Shown: positions 30,860 to 38,449 of the stretch, in pieces
Layout: every line of letters starts with the position of its first letter
Position numbering within the stretch: the stretch's first letter is position 1
Source: Streptomyces sp. R28
GTDB taxonomy: Bacteria > Actinomycetota > Actinomycetes > Streptomycetales > Streptomycetaceae
DNA: 64,000 nt
NCBI RefSeq assembly: GCF_041052385.1
Contig: NZ_CP163439.1
Span: 7,305,001-7,369,000, forward strand
Reading direction: 5' to 3'
Notes under the pieces: model-generated
The model's database searches: none
What the model was told of the DNA's origin: nothing
The model's input: the letters and a program-made list of their open reading frames with translations, nothing else
Position numbers and translations under genes: made by a program

Positions 30860-31270
30860 ATGAAGCGTGCGCGTCTCCTCCCTGCCGTGGCCCTGCTGGC
30901 GCTCTCGCCCCTGGCCCTGGTGGCCTGTGGGTCCGGCGACTCGTCGTCGACCTCGAACAGCGGCAACTCCGGGCAGCAGTCGTCGTCCTGCCAGCCGCCC
31001 TCGGGTGTGTCCAGCGGGGCGCCGTCGGGCATGCCGAGCGGTGCTCCCTCGGGTGCGCCGTCGGCAGGGGCGTCCGGTGCTCCCTCGGGTGCGCCGAGCG
31101 GGGCTCCCAGCGGCGCCCCCGGCGGGGGGCGGGGCGGCGGTCCGGGCGGCCCCGGCGGTGGCCAGGGTGGCGGCTGTGGCGGTCCGGGGGGCGGCCAGGG
31201 CGGCGGGGCGGCTCCCAGCGGCGCCCCGAGCGGTGCGCCGAGCGCGGCGGCCACGGCGACCAAGAACTGA
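30860..31270 (+). CDS. small lipoprotein with Ser-Gly-Ala-Pro and Gly-rich repeats
   Basis: The 136-aa protein starts MKRARLLPAVALLALSPLALVAC, a lipoprotein signal with the lipobox LVAC (Cys23). The mature chain is almost entirely low complexity: a Ser/Asn/Gln stretch with one Cys, repeated SGAPSGAP units, a Gly-rich block (GGGRGGGPGGPGGGQGGG-like) with another Cys, and more SGAP units. No fold can be assigned. It may be a flexible surface-exposed envelope protein. Start ATG 30860 has TTGGAG upstream. It shares a terminator with the convergent TetR gene. Confidence 0.72.
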   Translation: MKRARLLPAVALLALSPLALVACGSGDSSSTSNSGNSGQQSSSCQPPSGVSSGAPSGMPSGAPSGAPSAGASGAPSGAPSGAPSGAPGGGRGGGPGGPGGGQGGGCGGPGGGQGGGAAPSGAPSGAPSAAATATKN

Positions 31271-31306
31271 CGTGGGACGCCGCAGGGCAGGGGCGGCACC
31301 TCCGCC

Positions 31307-31357
31307 GCACGACAGGGGCGGCACTCCCGTACACCGGGGGTGCCGCCCCTGTCGTGC
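31307..31357. terminator. bidirectional terminator between lipoprotein and TetR genes
   Basis: An 18-bp perfect inverted repeat, GCACGACAGGGGCGGCAC (31307-31324) and its complement (31340-31357), with a 15-base loop that itself contains CCCG and CGGG. It lies between two convergent stops. Confidence 0.85.
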
Positions 31358-31366
31358 TGCCGGTGC

Positions 31367-31993
31367 TCAGTCCAGCCAGTGCTCCCGGCCGATGCTGATC
31401 AGCCGCATCTGGCGGGTCGCGACCTGGGCGACGCGCCGCCGATCCTCCTCCGGCTCCTCCAGGACCTCCAGGAACAGTGAGGCCGTCATCAGCATCTGGT
31501 CGACGTAGAGGTCGGCGAGCATGAGGAGGTCGTCGTCGTTCCAGCCTGCGGAGACCGGGTCCTTGGTGAGCGCGGCCTTCACTTCCTCGGCGAAACGTGC
31601 CAGTTGGTCCTGGATCGCCTCCCGCACCGACTGCACCCCGCCGTGCCGCTCGCGGGCGATGAAGCGGACGTGGGCCGGGTGCGTCGCGACGTGCTGGGCG
31701 ATCAACCCGACGGCGCGCTCTATGCGTTGGTCGCTGTCGCCGGACGAGGAGACGATCGTGCGGATCATCGGGTGCAGGCTGCCCAGCGCCTCCTCGACGA
31801 GGGCGACGCCGAGGTCGGCGGTGGAACGGAAGTGCCGGTAGAAGGCCGTCGGGGCGACGCCGACGGCGCGGGTGACCTCGCGCAGACCGAGACTGCTCAG
31901 GCTCTGCTCCTCCAGCAGTCCCAGCGCGGCGTCCAGGAGCGCCTGCCGGGTCTTCTGTTTCTGGGCCTGCCGAAGGCCGAGAGTGTGACTCAT
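31367..31993 (-). CDS. TetR-family transcriptional regulator
   Basis: The 208-aa protein has an N-terminal TetR helix-turn-helix (KTRQALLDAALGLLEEQSLSSLG then VGVAPTAFYRHFRSTADLG), and a helical ligand domain with FIARERHGGVQSVREAI. The AFYRHF recognition helix and the later VRFIARER stretch recall the FabR/DesT group that governs fatty-acid genes, but this is a weak link. It is divergent from two small membrane-protein genes; three copies of ACAACTGTT in the shared control region are the likely operators. Confidence 0.85.
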   Translation of the reverse strand: MSHTLGLRQAQKQKTRQALLDAALGLLEEQSLSSLGLREVTRAVGVAPTAFYRHFRSTADLGVALVEEALGSLHPMIRTIVSSSGDSDQRIERAVGLIAQHVATHPAHVRFIARERHGGVQSVREAIQDQLARFAEEVKAALTKDPVSAGWNDDDLLMLADLYVDQMLMTASLFLEVLEEPEEDRRRVAQVATRQMRLISIGREHWLD

Positions 31994-32001
31994 ACCATGC
32001 A

Positions 32002-32086
32002 GTTAACAACTGTTCTCTGGAATTGAAAAGCCGCGGGGCGCGCTAGACTTGAGAGTCAGTGAACAACTGTTACTACAACTGTTCAC
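32002..32086. promoter_or_regulatory. divergent control region with three ACAACTGTT operators
   Basis: ACAACTGTT occurs at 32006-32014, 32063-32071 and 32075-32083. The last two lie inside a longer inverted repeat, GTGAACA (32059-32065) and TGTTCAC (32080-32086). TTGAGA (32049-32054) followed by TACTAC (32071-32076) is a possible promoter for the plus-strand genes that the operators would cover. The first site lies 9 bases from the TetR start codon and would repress that gene. TetR binding is an inference. Confidence 0.65.
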
Positions 32087-32141
32087 CGAAACGTAACGAG
32101 AGAGATCGATCAGAGAGATCTCGAAGGGGGACCCGAATCCC

Positions 32142-32294
32142 ATGCTGTTCCTCGTCGCCGCACTCCTGCTGTTGGGCGTGCTCCTGGGCACCGTGGCCCA
32201 CGCGCCGCTCGCCTTCACCGCCGTCGCCGCCGCCGTGATCGTCGCCTGGCTGGGCATCTTCGCCGCCCGCGAGCGCCGCGCCCGCCGCAACTGA
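32142..32294 (+). CDS. small membrane protein, 50 aa
   Basis: A short gene of 51 codons: MLFLVAALLLLGVLLGTVAH opens a first hydrophobic segment, a second (AFTAVAAAVIVAWLGIFAA) follows, and the chain ends in a basic tail ARERRARRN. AAGGGGG precedes ATG 32142. It is the first plus-strand gene after the TetR operators, with the DUF4190-like gene 46 bases downstream, so both probably answer to the TetR protein. I do not recognise a family. Codon usage is fully GC3-biased, which supports coding. Confidence 0.72.
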   Translation: MLFLVAALLLLGVLLGTVAHAPLAFTAVAAAVIVAWLGIFAARERRARRN

Positions 32295-32340
32295 CTCCAC
32301 CCACCCACCCGCCGCACCGACTTCTCAGGAGCTGATACCG

Positions 32341-32619
32341 ATGCAACTCACCGCACCGGCCACCGCCCGCCCCGGCACCCGCAACCGCACCCGCGACGCC
32401 GACGGCATGGCCGTGGCGTCCTTCATCCTCGGCCTCCTCGGCCTGCTGGTCTTCAACGTCTTCCTCGGCCCGGTCGCCATCGTCCTGGCGGCAGCGTCCC
32501 TGTGGCGCGGCACGAAGCGCCGGGGCCGCGCGTTCCTGGGCATGGGCCTCGGGGTCGCCGACCTCCTGGTTCTGCTGGCGTTCGTGCAGCTGGACAACAC
32601 GCTGTCCTGGAGCTTCTAG
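32341..32619 (+). CDS. DUF4190-like small membrane protein
   Basis: The 92-aa protein has a short charged N-terminus, then MAVASFILGLLGLLVFNVFLGPVAIVLAAASL and a second segment FLGMGLGVADLLVLLAFVQL. The pattern of A-x-x-S-x-x-L-G followed by a G-P-x-A motif and a second helix with GMGLGV fits the DUF4190 group of two-helix membrane proteins. AGGAG lies ten bases before ATG 32341. Function unknown; probably co-regulated with the 50-aa membrane protein upstream. Confidence 0.78.
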   Translation: MQLTAPATARPGTRNRTRDADGMAVASFILGLLGLLVFNVFLGPVAIVLAAASLWRGTKRRGRAFLGMGLGVADLLVLLAFVQLDNTLSWSF

Positions 32620-32744
32620 CAGTCCCCGGGCGCTCCTGGAGGCGGTGTCCGGATCTGACGGCAGGCGGCCGGGGACGAGCCGCAGCCGTGAGCCGACCGC
32701 AGCGAGTGGGCACGGCCCGCAGTGCCGGGCTTCTCGCCACCGAC

Positions 32745-32812
32745 CTCAAAGCAACATCTCAGGGCAGCAGCTCAAGGGCAGCAGCTCAAGGGCAGCACCC
32801 CAAGGGCAACAC
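32745..32812 (+). repeat. 14-base tandem repeat, about five copies
   Basis: The unit CTCAAGGGCAGCAG is repeated head to tail: CTCAAAGCAACAT (32745-32757), CTCAGGGCAGCAG (32758-32770), two near-perfect copies (32771-32798), and CCCAAGGGCAACAC (32799-32812). It lies in the 276-base gene-free region upstream of the cysteine desulfurase, before the promoter. Confidence 0.7.
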
Positions 32813-32850
32813 AGGCCGGCCGCACCGCCCGGCTGCACTCCCGGGCCACC

Positions 32851-32885
32851 TTGACACAAGGTCGCTTACCGGGGCCCTTTAGAAT
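32851..32885 (+). promoter_or_regulatory. promoter of the cysteine desulfurase gene
   Basis: TAGAAT (32880-32885) is a good -10 box, ten bases from the ATG. TTGACA (32851-32856) is a perfect -35 box but 23 bases away, too far for a normal pair, so another -35 or a second promoter may be used. No ribosome binding site is seen before ATG 32896; a very short leader is predicted. Confidence 0.5.
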
Positions 32886-32895
32886 CGTGGCCACC

Positions 32896-34071
32896 ATGGC
32901 TTACCTCGATCACGCCGCGACGACTCCCATGCTCCCGGAGGCGGCAGAGGCACTGACCGCCCAGCTGGGCATCACCGGCAACGCCTCCTCCCTCCACGCA
33001 TCCGGACGCCGCGCGAGGCGAACCGTCGAGGAGGCCCGCGAAACCCTCGCGGAAGCGCTCGGCGCCCGCCCCAGCGAGGTCGTCTTCACCTCCGGCGGCA
33101 CCGAGGCCGACAACCTCGCGATCAAGGGCCTGTACTGGTCCCGCCGCGACGCGGACCCGGCAGGAACCCGCACCCGCGTCCTGGCCAGCCCCGTGGAGCA
33201 CCACGCCGTCCTCGACGCCGTCCACTGGCTCGGCGAACACGAGGGCGCCACCGTCGAGTACCTCCCCGTCGACTCCCACGGACGGGTCCACCCGGACGCC
33301 CTGCGCGAAGCCATCGCCCGCAACCCCCACGACGTCGCCCTGGCCACCGTGATGTGGGCCAACAACGAGATCGGCACGATCATGCCGGTCCGTGAACTGG
33401 CCGACGTGGCAAGGGAGTTCGACGTCCCGCTGCACGCCGACGCAGTCCAGGCCTTCGGCCAGGTCCCCGTCGACTTCGCCGCCTCCGGCCTGGCCGCGAT
33501 GACGGTCTCCGGCCACAAGATCGGCGGCCCGTACGGCATCGGCGCCCTGCTCCTCGGCCGCGACCGGACCCCCGTACCCGTCCTGCACGGCGGCGGCCAG
33601 GAGCGCCACGTCCGCTCCGGCACCCTCGACGTCCCCGCGATCGCCTCCTTCGCGGTCGCCGGCCGCCTCGCCGCCGAGCAGCGCGCATGGTTCGCCCGCG
33701 AGATCGGCGCCCTGCGCGACGCCCTGGTCGAGGCGGTGCGTACGGCGGTCCCGGACGCGATCCTCGGCGGCGACCCGGCACCCGGCGGCCGCCTCCCGGC
33801 CAACGCGCACTTCACCTTCCCGGGCTGCGAGGGCGACTCCCTGCTCCTGCTCCTGGACGCCCAGGGCATCGAGTGCTCCACCGGCTCCGCCTGCACCGCG
33901 GGCGTCGCCCAGCCCAGTCACGTCCTGCTGGCCACCGGTACCGACCCCGACCTGGCCCGCGGCACCCTGCGCTTCTCCCTCGGCCACACCTCCACGGAGG
34001 CCGACGTCGAGGCGGTCGCCAAGGCGATCGGCCCGGCGGTGGAACGGGCGCGGGCAGCAGGGCTCACGTAG
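32896..34071 (+). CDS. cysteine desulfurase (NifS/IscS type)
   Basis: The 391-aa PLP enzyme removes sulfur from L-cysteine as a protein persulfide. It begins MAYLDHAATTPMLPEA, has FTSGGTEADNLAIKG and SPVEHHAV, the PLP lysine in SGHKIGGPYG (Lys208), and the persulfide cysteine in STGSACTAG (Cys333). It very likely supplies sulfur to MnmA, encoded 730 bases downstream on the same strand. In Streptomyces this enzyme is separate from the SUF-linked desulfurase, which fits a tRNA thiolation role. Confidence 0.92.
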   Translation: MAYLDHAATTPMLPEAAEALTAQLGITGNASSLHASGRRARRTVEEARETLAEALGARPSEVVFTSGGTEADNLAIKGLYWSRRDADPAGTRTRVLASPVEHHAVLDAVHWLGEHEGATVEYLPVDSHGRVHPDALREAIARNPHDVALATVMWANNEIGTIMPVRELADVAREFDVPLHADAVQAFGQVPVDFAASGLAAMTVSGHKIGGPYGIGALLLGRDRTPVPVLHGGGQERHVRSGTLDVPAIASFAVAGRLAAEQRAWFAREIGALRDALVEAVRTAVPDAILGGDPAPGGRLPANAHFTFPGCEGDSLLLLLDAQGIECSTGSACTAGVAQPSHVLLATGTDPDLARGTLRFSLGHTSTEADVEAVAKAIGPAVERARAAGLT

Positions 34072-34075
34072 ACCG

Positions 34076-34741
34076 CTACGCCGGCGCCGTACGCGCCGCC
34101 CGTACGAGCTTCATGTACCGGTCCCAGTCCCAGTGCTCCCCGGGGTCCGTGTGGTCGGTGCCCGGCACCTCCACGTGCCCGATGATGTGCTCGCGGTCGA
34201 CGGGGATGTCGTAGCGCGCGCATATCCGGGCCGTGAGCCGCGCCGAGGCCTCGTACATCTCGTCCGTGAGGTCCTGCGGCCGGTCCACGAAGCCCTCGTG
34301 CTCGATGCCGACACTGCGCTCGTTGTAGTCGCGGTTGCCCGCGTGGTACGCCACGTCCAGCTCGCGGATCATCTGTGTGATGTGGCCGTCCTTACGCACG
34401 ATGTAGTGCGCGGCCGCACCGTGCTCCGGGTCCTGGAACGCCTTCACCGCGCTGTCGAAGCCGCCCTGGGTGACATGGATGATCACCATGTCTATGCCGT
34501 AGTCGTCGGGTCGGTCCGCCCGCCGCCAGTTCGCGTCCGACGCCGCCACCCACCGCGCGCCGGCGTAGTCGACCTCGCCCTCCTTGCGCGGCTTCTCCAC
34601 GCCCGGCACCCGCCACCACAGCCGCGCCAACTCGTCGCGGGCCAGCACGGCCGAGCCCACCGCGGCCGCCGTCCCGCCGATGAGCAACGCACGACGCCCG
34701 ACCTTCCGGTCGCCGTCCTTCGAAGCCTTCCGCTGTCCCAT
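34076..34741 (-). CDS. N-acetylmuramoyl-L-alanine amidase (type 2), secreted
   Basis: The 221-aa protein has a Tat-like signal (RKVGRRALLIGGTAAAVGSAV) followed by an amidase_2 domain: IDMVIIHVTQGGFDSAV holds the first Zn-binding His, AHYIVRKDGHITQMI and VAYHAGNRDYNERSVGIEHEG follow, and IIGHVEVPGTDHTDPG holds the later ligands. It should cleave the bond between N-acetylmuramic acid and L-alanine in peptidoglycan. It is on the opposite strand, wedged between the desulfurase and mnmA, and its stop is only four bases from the desulfurase stop. Confidence 0.88.
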   Translation of the reverse strand: MGQRKASKDGDRKVGRRALLIGGTAAAVGSAVLARDELARLWWRVPGVEKPRKEGEVDYAGARWVAASDANWRRADRPDDYGIDMVIIHVTQGGFDSAVKAFQDPEHGAAAHYIVRKDGHITQMIRELDVAYHAGNRDYNERSVGIEHEGFVDRPQDLTDEMYEASARLTARICARYDIPVDREHIIGHVEVPGTDHTDPGEHWDWDRYMKLVRAARTAPA

Positions 34742-34801
34742 GTGATCGTCAACGGATACTCGCGGGCCCTGGTTCCCGCGCCCCCTTACCCTGGAAGGGT
34801 T

Positions 34802-35932
34802 ATGACTCACACCGCGCAGCCCTCCCGCCCCCTCCGCGTCCTCGCCGCCATGTCCGGTGGGGTCGACTCCGCCGTCGCCGCCGCCCGCGCCGCCGAGGCA
34901 GGCCACGACGTGACCGGCGTCCACCTCGCGCTCTCCGCGAACCCCCAATCCTTCCGCACGGGCGCGCGGGGCTGTTGCACCATCGAGGACTCGCGCGACG
35001 CCCGCCGCGCCGCCGACGTCATCGGTATCCCGTTCTATGTGTGGGACCTCGCCGACCGCTTCCGCGAGGACGTGGTCGAGGACTTCATCGCCGAGTACGA
35101 GGCCGGCCGCACCCCGAACCCCTGCCTGCGCTGCAACGAGAAGATCAAGTTCGCGGCCCTGCTGGACAAGGCGCTGGCCCTCGGCTTCGACGCGGTCTGC
35201 ACCGGCCACTACGCGACGGTCGTGCTGAACGAGGACGGCACCCGCGAGCTGCACCGAGCCTCCGACATGGCCAAGGACCAGTCGTACGTCCTCGGCGTCC
35301 TGGACGAGAAGCAGCTGGCACACGCCATGTTCCCGCTCGGCGACACGCTGACGACGAAGGACGAGATCCGCGCGGAGGCCGAGCGCCGCGGCCTGGCGGT
35401 CGCCAAGAAGCCCGACTCGCACGACATCTGCTTCATCGCCGACGGCGACACCCAGGGCTTCCTCGCGAACCGCCTCGGCAAGGCCGAGGGCGACATCGTC
35501 GACGAGTCGGGAGCGAAGCTCGGCACCCACGAGGGGGCGTACGGCTTCACCATCGGCCAGCGCAAGGGCCTGCGCATCGGCACCCCGGCCTCCGACGGCA
35601 AGCCGCGCTACGTCCTCGACATCTCGCCGGTGAACAACACGGTGACGGTCGGCCCCGCAGCCTCCCTCGACGTCAGCGCCCTCACCGCCATCAAGCCCCG
35701 CTGGTGCGGCACCGCCCCGACCGGCCCCGGCACCTACACCGCCCAGCTCCGCGCCCACGGCGGCGAGACCGAGGTGACGGCCGAGCTGATCGACGGCTCT
35801 TTGGAAGTCACGTTCACGGAGCCGGTCCGGGGCGTGGCGCCCGGCCAGGCGATCGTCCTGTACGACGGCACGCGCGTGGTCGGCTCGGCGACGATCGCGT
35901 CGACGACGCGTGCGACGGCCGGCGTGGGCTGA
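34802..35932 (+). CDS. mnmA: tRNA 2-thiouridine(34) synthase
   Basis: The 376-aa enzyme thiolates U34 of tRNA-Glu, -Gln and -Lys. It has the PP-loop MSGGVDSAVAA (Ser18-Ser23), the catalytic cysteine in NPCLRCN (Cys108), the second cysteine in SHDICFIADGD (Cys210), TGHYA and GFTIGQRKGLRIG. A -10-like TACCCT (34787-34792) is nine bases before the ATG, and GGAAGGG touches the start too closely to be a good ribosome binding site. Functionally linked to the cysteine desulfurase upstream. A perfect palindrome starts two bases after its stop. Confidence 0.94.
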   Translation: MTHTAQPSRPLRVLAAMSGGVDSAVAAARAAEAGHDVTGVHLALSANPQSFRTGARGCCTIEDSRDARRAADVIGIPFYVWDLADRFREDVVEDFIAEYEAGRTPNPCLRCNEKIKFAALLDKALALGFDAVCTGHYATVVLNEDGTRELHRASDMAKDQSYVLGVLDEKQLAHAMFPLGDTLTTKDEIRAEAERRGLAVAKKPDSHDICFIADGDTQGFLANRLGKAEGDIVDESGAKLGTHEGAYGFTIGQRKGLRIGTPASDGKPRYVLDISPVNNTVTVGPAASLDVSALTAIKPRWCGTAPTGPGTYTAQLRAHGGETEVTAELIDGSLEVTFTEPVRGVAPGQAIVLYDGTRVVGSATIASTTRATAGVG

Positions 35933-35933
35933 G

Positions 35934-35971
35934 CCCAGGCGAGGGCCACGCGCGCGTGGCCCTCGCCTGGG
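35934..35971 (+). terminator. perfect 38-bp palindrome after mnmA (terminator)
   Basis: CCCAGGCGAGGGCCACGCG (35934-35952) is followed at once by its exact reverse complement (35953-35971) with no loop bases. The GGGCCACGCGCGCGTG core is then repeated directly at 35970-35985. It lies between the mnmA stop and the convergent hydrolase stop and should end both transcripts. Confidence 0.8.
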
Positions 35972-35998
35972 CCACGCGCGCGTGCCGGCCGGTGCGGC

Positions 35999-36778
35999 TC
36001 ACTCCCCGAAGAACTCCGCCAGCACCGGCCCGAGGACGCCCGGCTCGACCATGTGAGTCTGTCCTTCCAGGCTCCGATACGTCCCCTCGGGCACGGTCTC
36101 CGCGACCGCCCGCGTCGCCTCGCGCATCCAGGAAGGGCTCGCGCCGCCCGCGACGGCCAGCACCGGCACCGTGATCGAGGCCAGTCGTGCCCGGGGCACC
36201 AGACTGTCGCCCATCACGGCGTTGTCGTACGCCAGGCTCGGTGCGATCGCCTCCATTCCGGCCCACATGGGGGACTGGCGGGCGCCCTGGATCATCTGCT
36301 CGGCCATCCCGGTCAGTCGCAGGAAGAGCTCCACGGCATCCCCGCGCCGGCCTTCCGCCAACGCCTCGGTGAGCCGCTCGGTGTACTCCGCACGCTCCTT
36401 CGCGCCGCCCTCGTGGACGGCGAACGGCACCTCGTACACCGCGACCTGACGCACCGGCAGCCCGCTCGCCGAGGCCTCCAGCACCAGCGCGCCGCCCGAC
36501 GAGACGCCGCACAGCGCCGCCTCGCCGCCCACCGCCTCGATCAGCGCGGCGAGGTCCTCGACCTCGCGCTCCACCGAGTACGGGGCCGTGTCCCCGCTCT
36601 CACCACGCCCCCGCCGGTCGTACACGACGACCCGGAAGTGGTCCGAGAGGGGCACGGCCAGCGGCGCCATCGTGCCTCCCGTGGACATCGCGCCGCTGAC
36701 GAGGATCACCGCCGGCCCCTGACCGGAGCTCTCGTACGCGATGGAAGTGCCGTCGCGCGAAATGGTCTTCTTCTCCAT
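35999..36778 (-). CDS. alpha/beta hydrolase
   Basis: The 259-aa soluble hydrolase has SGAMSTGGTMAPLA in the oxyanion region, VVVYDRRGRGESGDTAPY, the nucleophile motif GVSSGGALVLE (Ser in G-V-S-S-G), and the C-terminal GQTHMVEPGVLGPVLAEFF with the catalytic His. It resembles haloalkane dehalogenase/peroxidase-like hydrolases common in actinomycetes; substrate unknown. It is followed on the same strand by nothing, and the DUF427 gene lies upstream with 37 bases between, so the two may be co-transcribed. Confidence 0.85.
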   Translation of the reverse strand: MEKKTISRDGTSIAYESSGQGPAVILVSGAMSTGGTMAPLAVPLSDHFRVVVYDRRGRGESGDTAPYSVEREVEDLAALIEAVGGEAALCGVSSGGALVLEASASGLPVRQVAVYEVPFAVHEGGAKERAEYTERLTEALAEGRRGDAVELFLRLTGMAEQMIQGARQSPMWAGMEAIAPSLAYDNAVMGDSLVPRARLASITVPVLAVAGGASPSWMREATRAVAETVPEGTYRSLEGQTHMVEPGVLGPVLAEFFGE

Positions 36779-36815
36779 GCCTGTGGAGACTGCCGTACGG
36801 CACGGGACTAATCGC

Positions 36816-37139
36816 TTACGACACTTCGACTTCGTAGAAGCAGAGGTGGTCCTTGATCTCCGCCACGTCCGGCTTCGGGTCCGGGTATGCCCAGACGAGG
36901 TCCGCCGCGTCCGGGAGCGACCAGTAGGAGGCCGTTCCCTTGAAGGGGCAGTACGTGTGCGTGTCCGAAGGCGTCAGCAGGTCCAGTCGTACGTCGTCCG
37001 GCGGGATGTAGTAGCGCACCGGACAGCCCGTCTCCCGCAGGAGGAGCGGCCGGTCGGTCTGTGCCAGGACCTGGTCGCCGTGGACGACCCGTACGCGTTG
37101 TGTGCCCTGCTCGATCGTGATCGTGTGTCCGTCAGCCAT
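36816..37139 (-). CDS. DUF427 domain protein
   Basis: The 107-aa product matches DUF427: a short beta-rich protein with RVRVVHGDQVLAQTDRPLLLRE, PVRYYIPPDDVRLDLL, and the conserved THTYCPFKGTASYWSL. The Cys and aromatic residues of the last motif are typical. Function is not known. It starts at 37139, 50 bases from the divergent LOG-type gene. Confidence 0.88.
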   Translation of the reverse strand: MADGHTITIEQGTQRVRVVHGDQVLAQTDRPLLLRETGCPVRYYIPPDDVRLDLLTPSDTHTYCPFKGTASYWSLPDAADLVWAYPDPKPDVAEIKDHLCFYEVEVS

Positions 37140-37189
37140 ATCCGAGAAGCACTCGCGGGCGCCGGGTTCTTCCCGCGTACGGTGGCTGC

Positions 37190-37729
37190 ATGCGAATCTG
37201 CGTCTTCCTCTCCGCCGCCGACCTCGACGACCGTTACACGCGCCCCGCGCGCGAGTTCGCGAAACTGCTGGGCAAGGGCGGGCACACGCTCGTGTGGGGC
37301 GGTTCCGACGTGGGTCTGATGAAGGTGGTGGCCGACGGGGTGCAGGAGGCGGGCGGGCGGCTCGCCGGGGTCTCCGTGCAGTTCCTGGCCGCGAAGGTCC
37401 GCCCGGGCGTCGACGAGATGGTGATCGCGAAGGACCTGGCCGAGCGCAAGAGGCTGCTGCTGGAGAAGGCCGACGCGGTGGTGATCATGGTCGGCGGTAC
37501 GGGAACTCTGGACGAGGCGACGGAGATCCTGGAGCTGAAGAAGCACGGCCACACGGACAAGCCGGTGGTCCTGCTCAACACGGCGGGCTTCTACGACGGC
37601 CTGAAGGAACAGTTCCGCCGCATGGAGGACGAGGGGTTCCTGCCCCGTCCGCTGACCGACCTGGTGTTCTTCGCGGAGGAGCCGGTCGGGGCGCTGGCAT
37701 ACCTGGAGGAGAGCCGGGGGATCGAGTGA
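37190..37729 (+). CDS. LOG-family (TIGR00730) protein with variant active-site motif
   Basis: The 179-aa Rossmann-type protein starts MRICVFLSAADLDDRY, has TLVWGGSDVGLMKVVADG and RKRLLLEKADAVVIMVGGTGTLDEATE. LOG-type cytokinin-nucleotide phosphoribohydrolases carry PGGxGTxxE; here the Pro is Val (VGGTGTLDE), while Arg and Glu positions remain. Activity as a nucleoside-monophosphate phosphoribohydrolase is possible but not certain. No ribosome binding site: TACGGT (37178-37183) is six bases from the ATG, so a leaderless mRNA is expected. Confidence 0.85.
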   Translation: MRICVFLSAADLDDRYTRPAREFAKLLGKGGHTLVWGGSDVGLMKVVADGVQEAGGRLAGVSVQFLAAKVRPGVDEMVIAKDLAERKRLLLEKADAVVIMVGGTGTLDEATEILELKKHGHTDKPVVLLNTAGFYDGLKEQFRRMEDEGFLPRPLTDLVFFAEEPVGALAYLEESRGIE

Positions 37730-37756
37730 CCTCCCGCTGATGCGAGCATGGCGGGC

Positions 37757-38446
37757 ATGGCTACACATGTGATCACCGGAGCGGGCTCCGGCATCGGCGC
37801 GGCCGTCGCCCGCCGCCTGCACGCGCGCGGGGACGAACTCGTCCTCCACGCGCGCGACGCGGGCCGCGCGAAGGAGCTGGCGGCGGAATTCCCCGGCGCG
37901 AGGACGCTGGTCGGTGACCTGGCCGACCCGGACAAGCTGTCCTGGGCCTTCTCCCACCAGACGCTGCCCGACCGGGTGGACTCCCTGCTCCACATCGCCG
38001 GGGTCGTGGACCTGGGGCCGGTGGGCGACCTGACCCCGAAGTCCTGGCGCCACCAGCTGAACGTCAACCTGATCTCCCCGGCCGAACTGACCCGCCACTT
38101 CCTCCCCCAACTCCGCACCACCCGCGGCCACGTGGTCTTCGTGAACTCGGGCGCCGGCCTCAACGCACACGCCGACTGGTCCGCGTACGCGGCGTCGAAG
38201 CACGGCCTGAAGGCCCTGGCGGACTCGCTGCGCCACGAGGAACACGGCAACGGCGTCCGCGTCACCACCGTCTACCCCGGCCGTACGGCAAGCCCGATGC
38301 AGGCCAAGGTGCACCAGCAGGAGGGCAAGGAGTACGACGCGTCGAAGTGGATCGACCCCGAGTCGGTGGCGACGACGATCGTGATGGCCCTGGACCTGCC
38401 GAGGGACGCCGAGGTCAACGACCTGACGGTGCGGCCGGGACGCTGA
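37757..38446 (+). CDS. short-chain dehydrogenase/reductase (SDR)
   Basis: The 229-aa protein is a classical SDR: nucleotide-binding TGAGSGIG (residues 6-13), LHIAGVVD (NAG-like motif), catalytic Ser in VFVNSGAG and YAASK with the catalytic Tyr and Lys. HARDAGRAKEL suggests NADP preference. ATG 37748 is an in-frame alternative start. It begins 27 bases after the LOG-type gene and is probably in the same transcript. Substrate unknown. Confidence 0.87.
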   Translation: MATHVITGAGSGIGAAVARRLHARGDELVLHARDAGRAKELAAEFPGARTLVGDLADPDKLSWAFSHQTLPDRVDSLLHIAGVVDLGPVGDLTPKSWRHQLNVNLISPAELTRHFLPQLRTTRGHVVFVNSGAGLNAHADWSAYAASKHGLKALADSLRHEEHGNGVRVTTVYPGRTASPMQAKVHQQEGKEYDASKWIDPESVATTIVMALDLPRDAEVNDLTVRPGR

Positions 38447-38449
38447 TTT

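Noticed and set aside
31101..31230. Gly/Pro repeat DNA considered as a CRISPR or minisatellite array
   Set aside because: The repeat is in frame inside the lipoprotein gene and simply encodes SGAP and Gly-rich units; no regular spacers exist.
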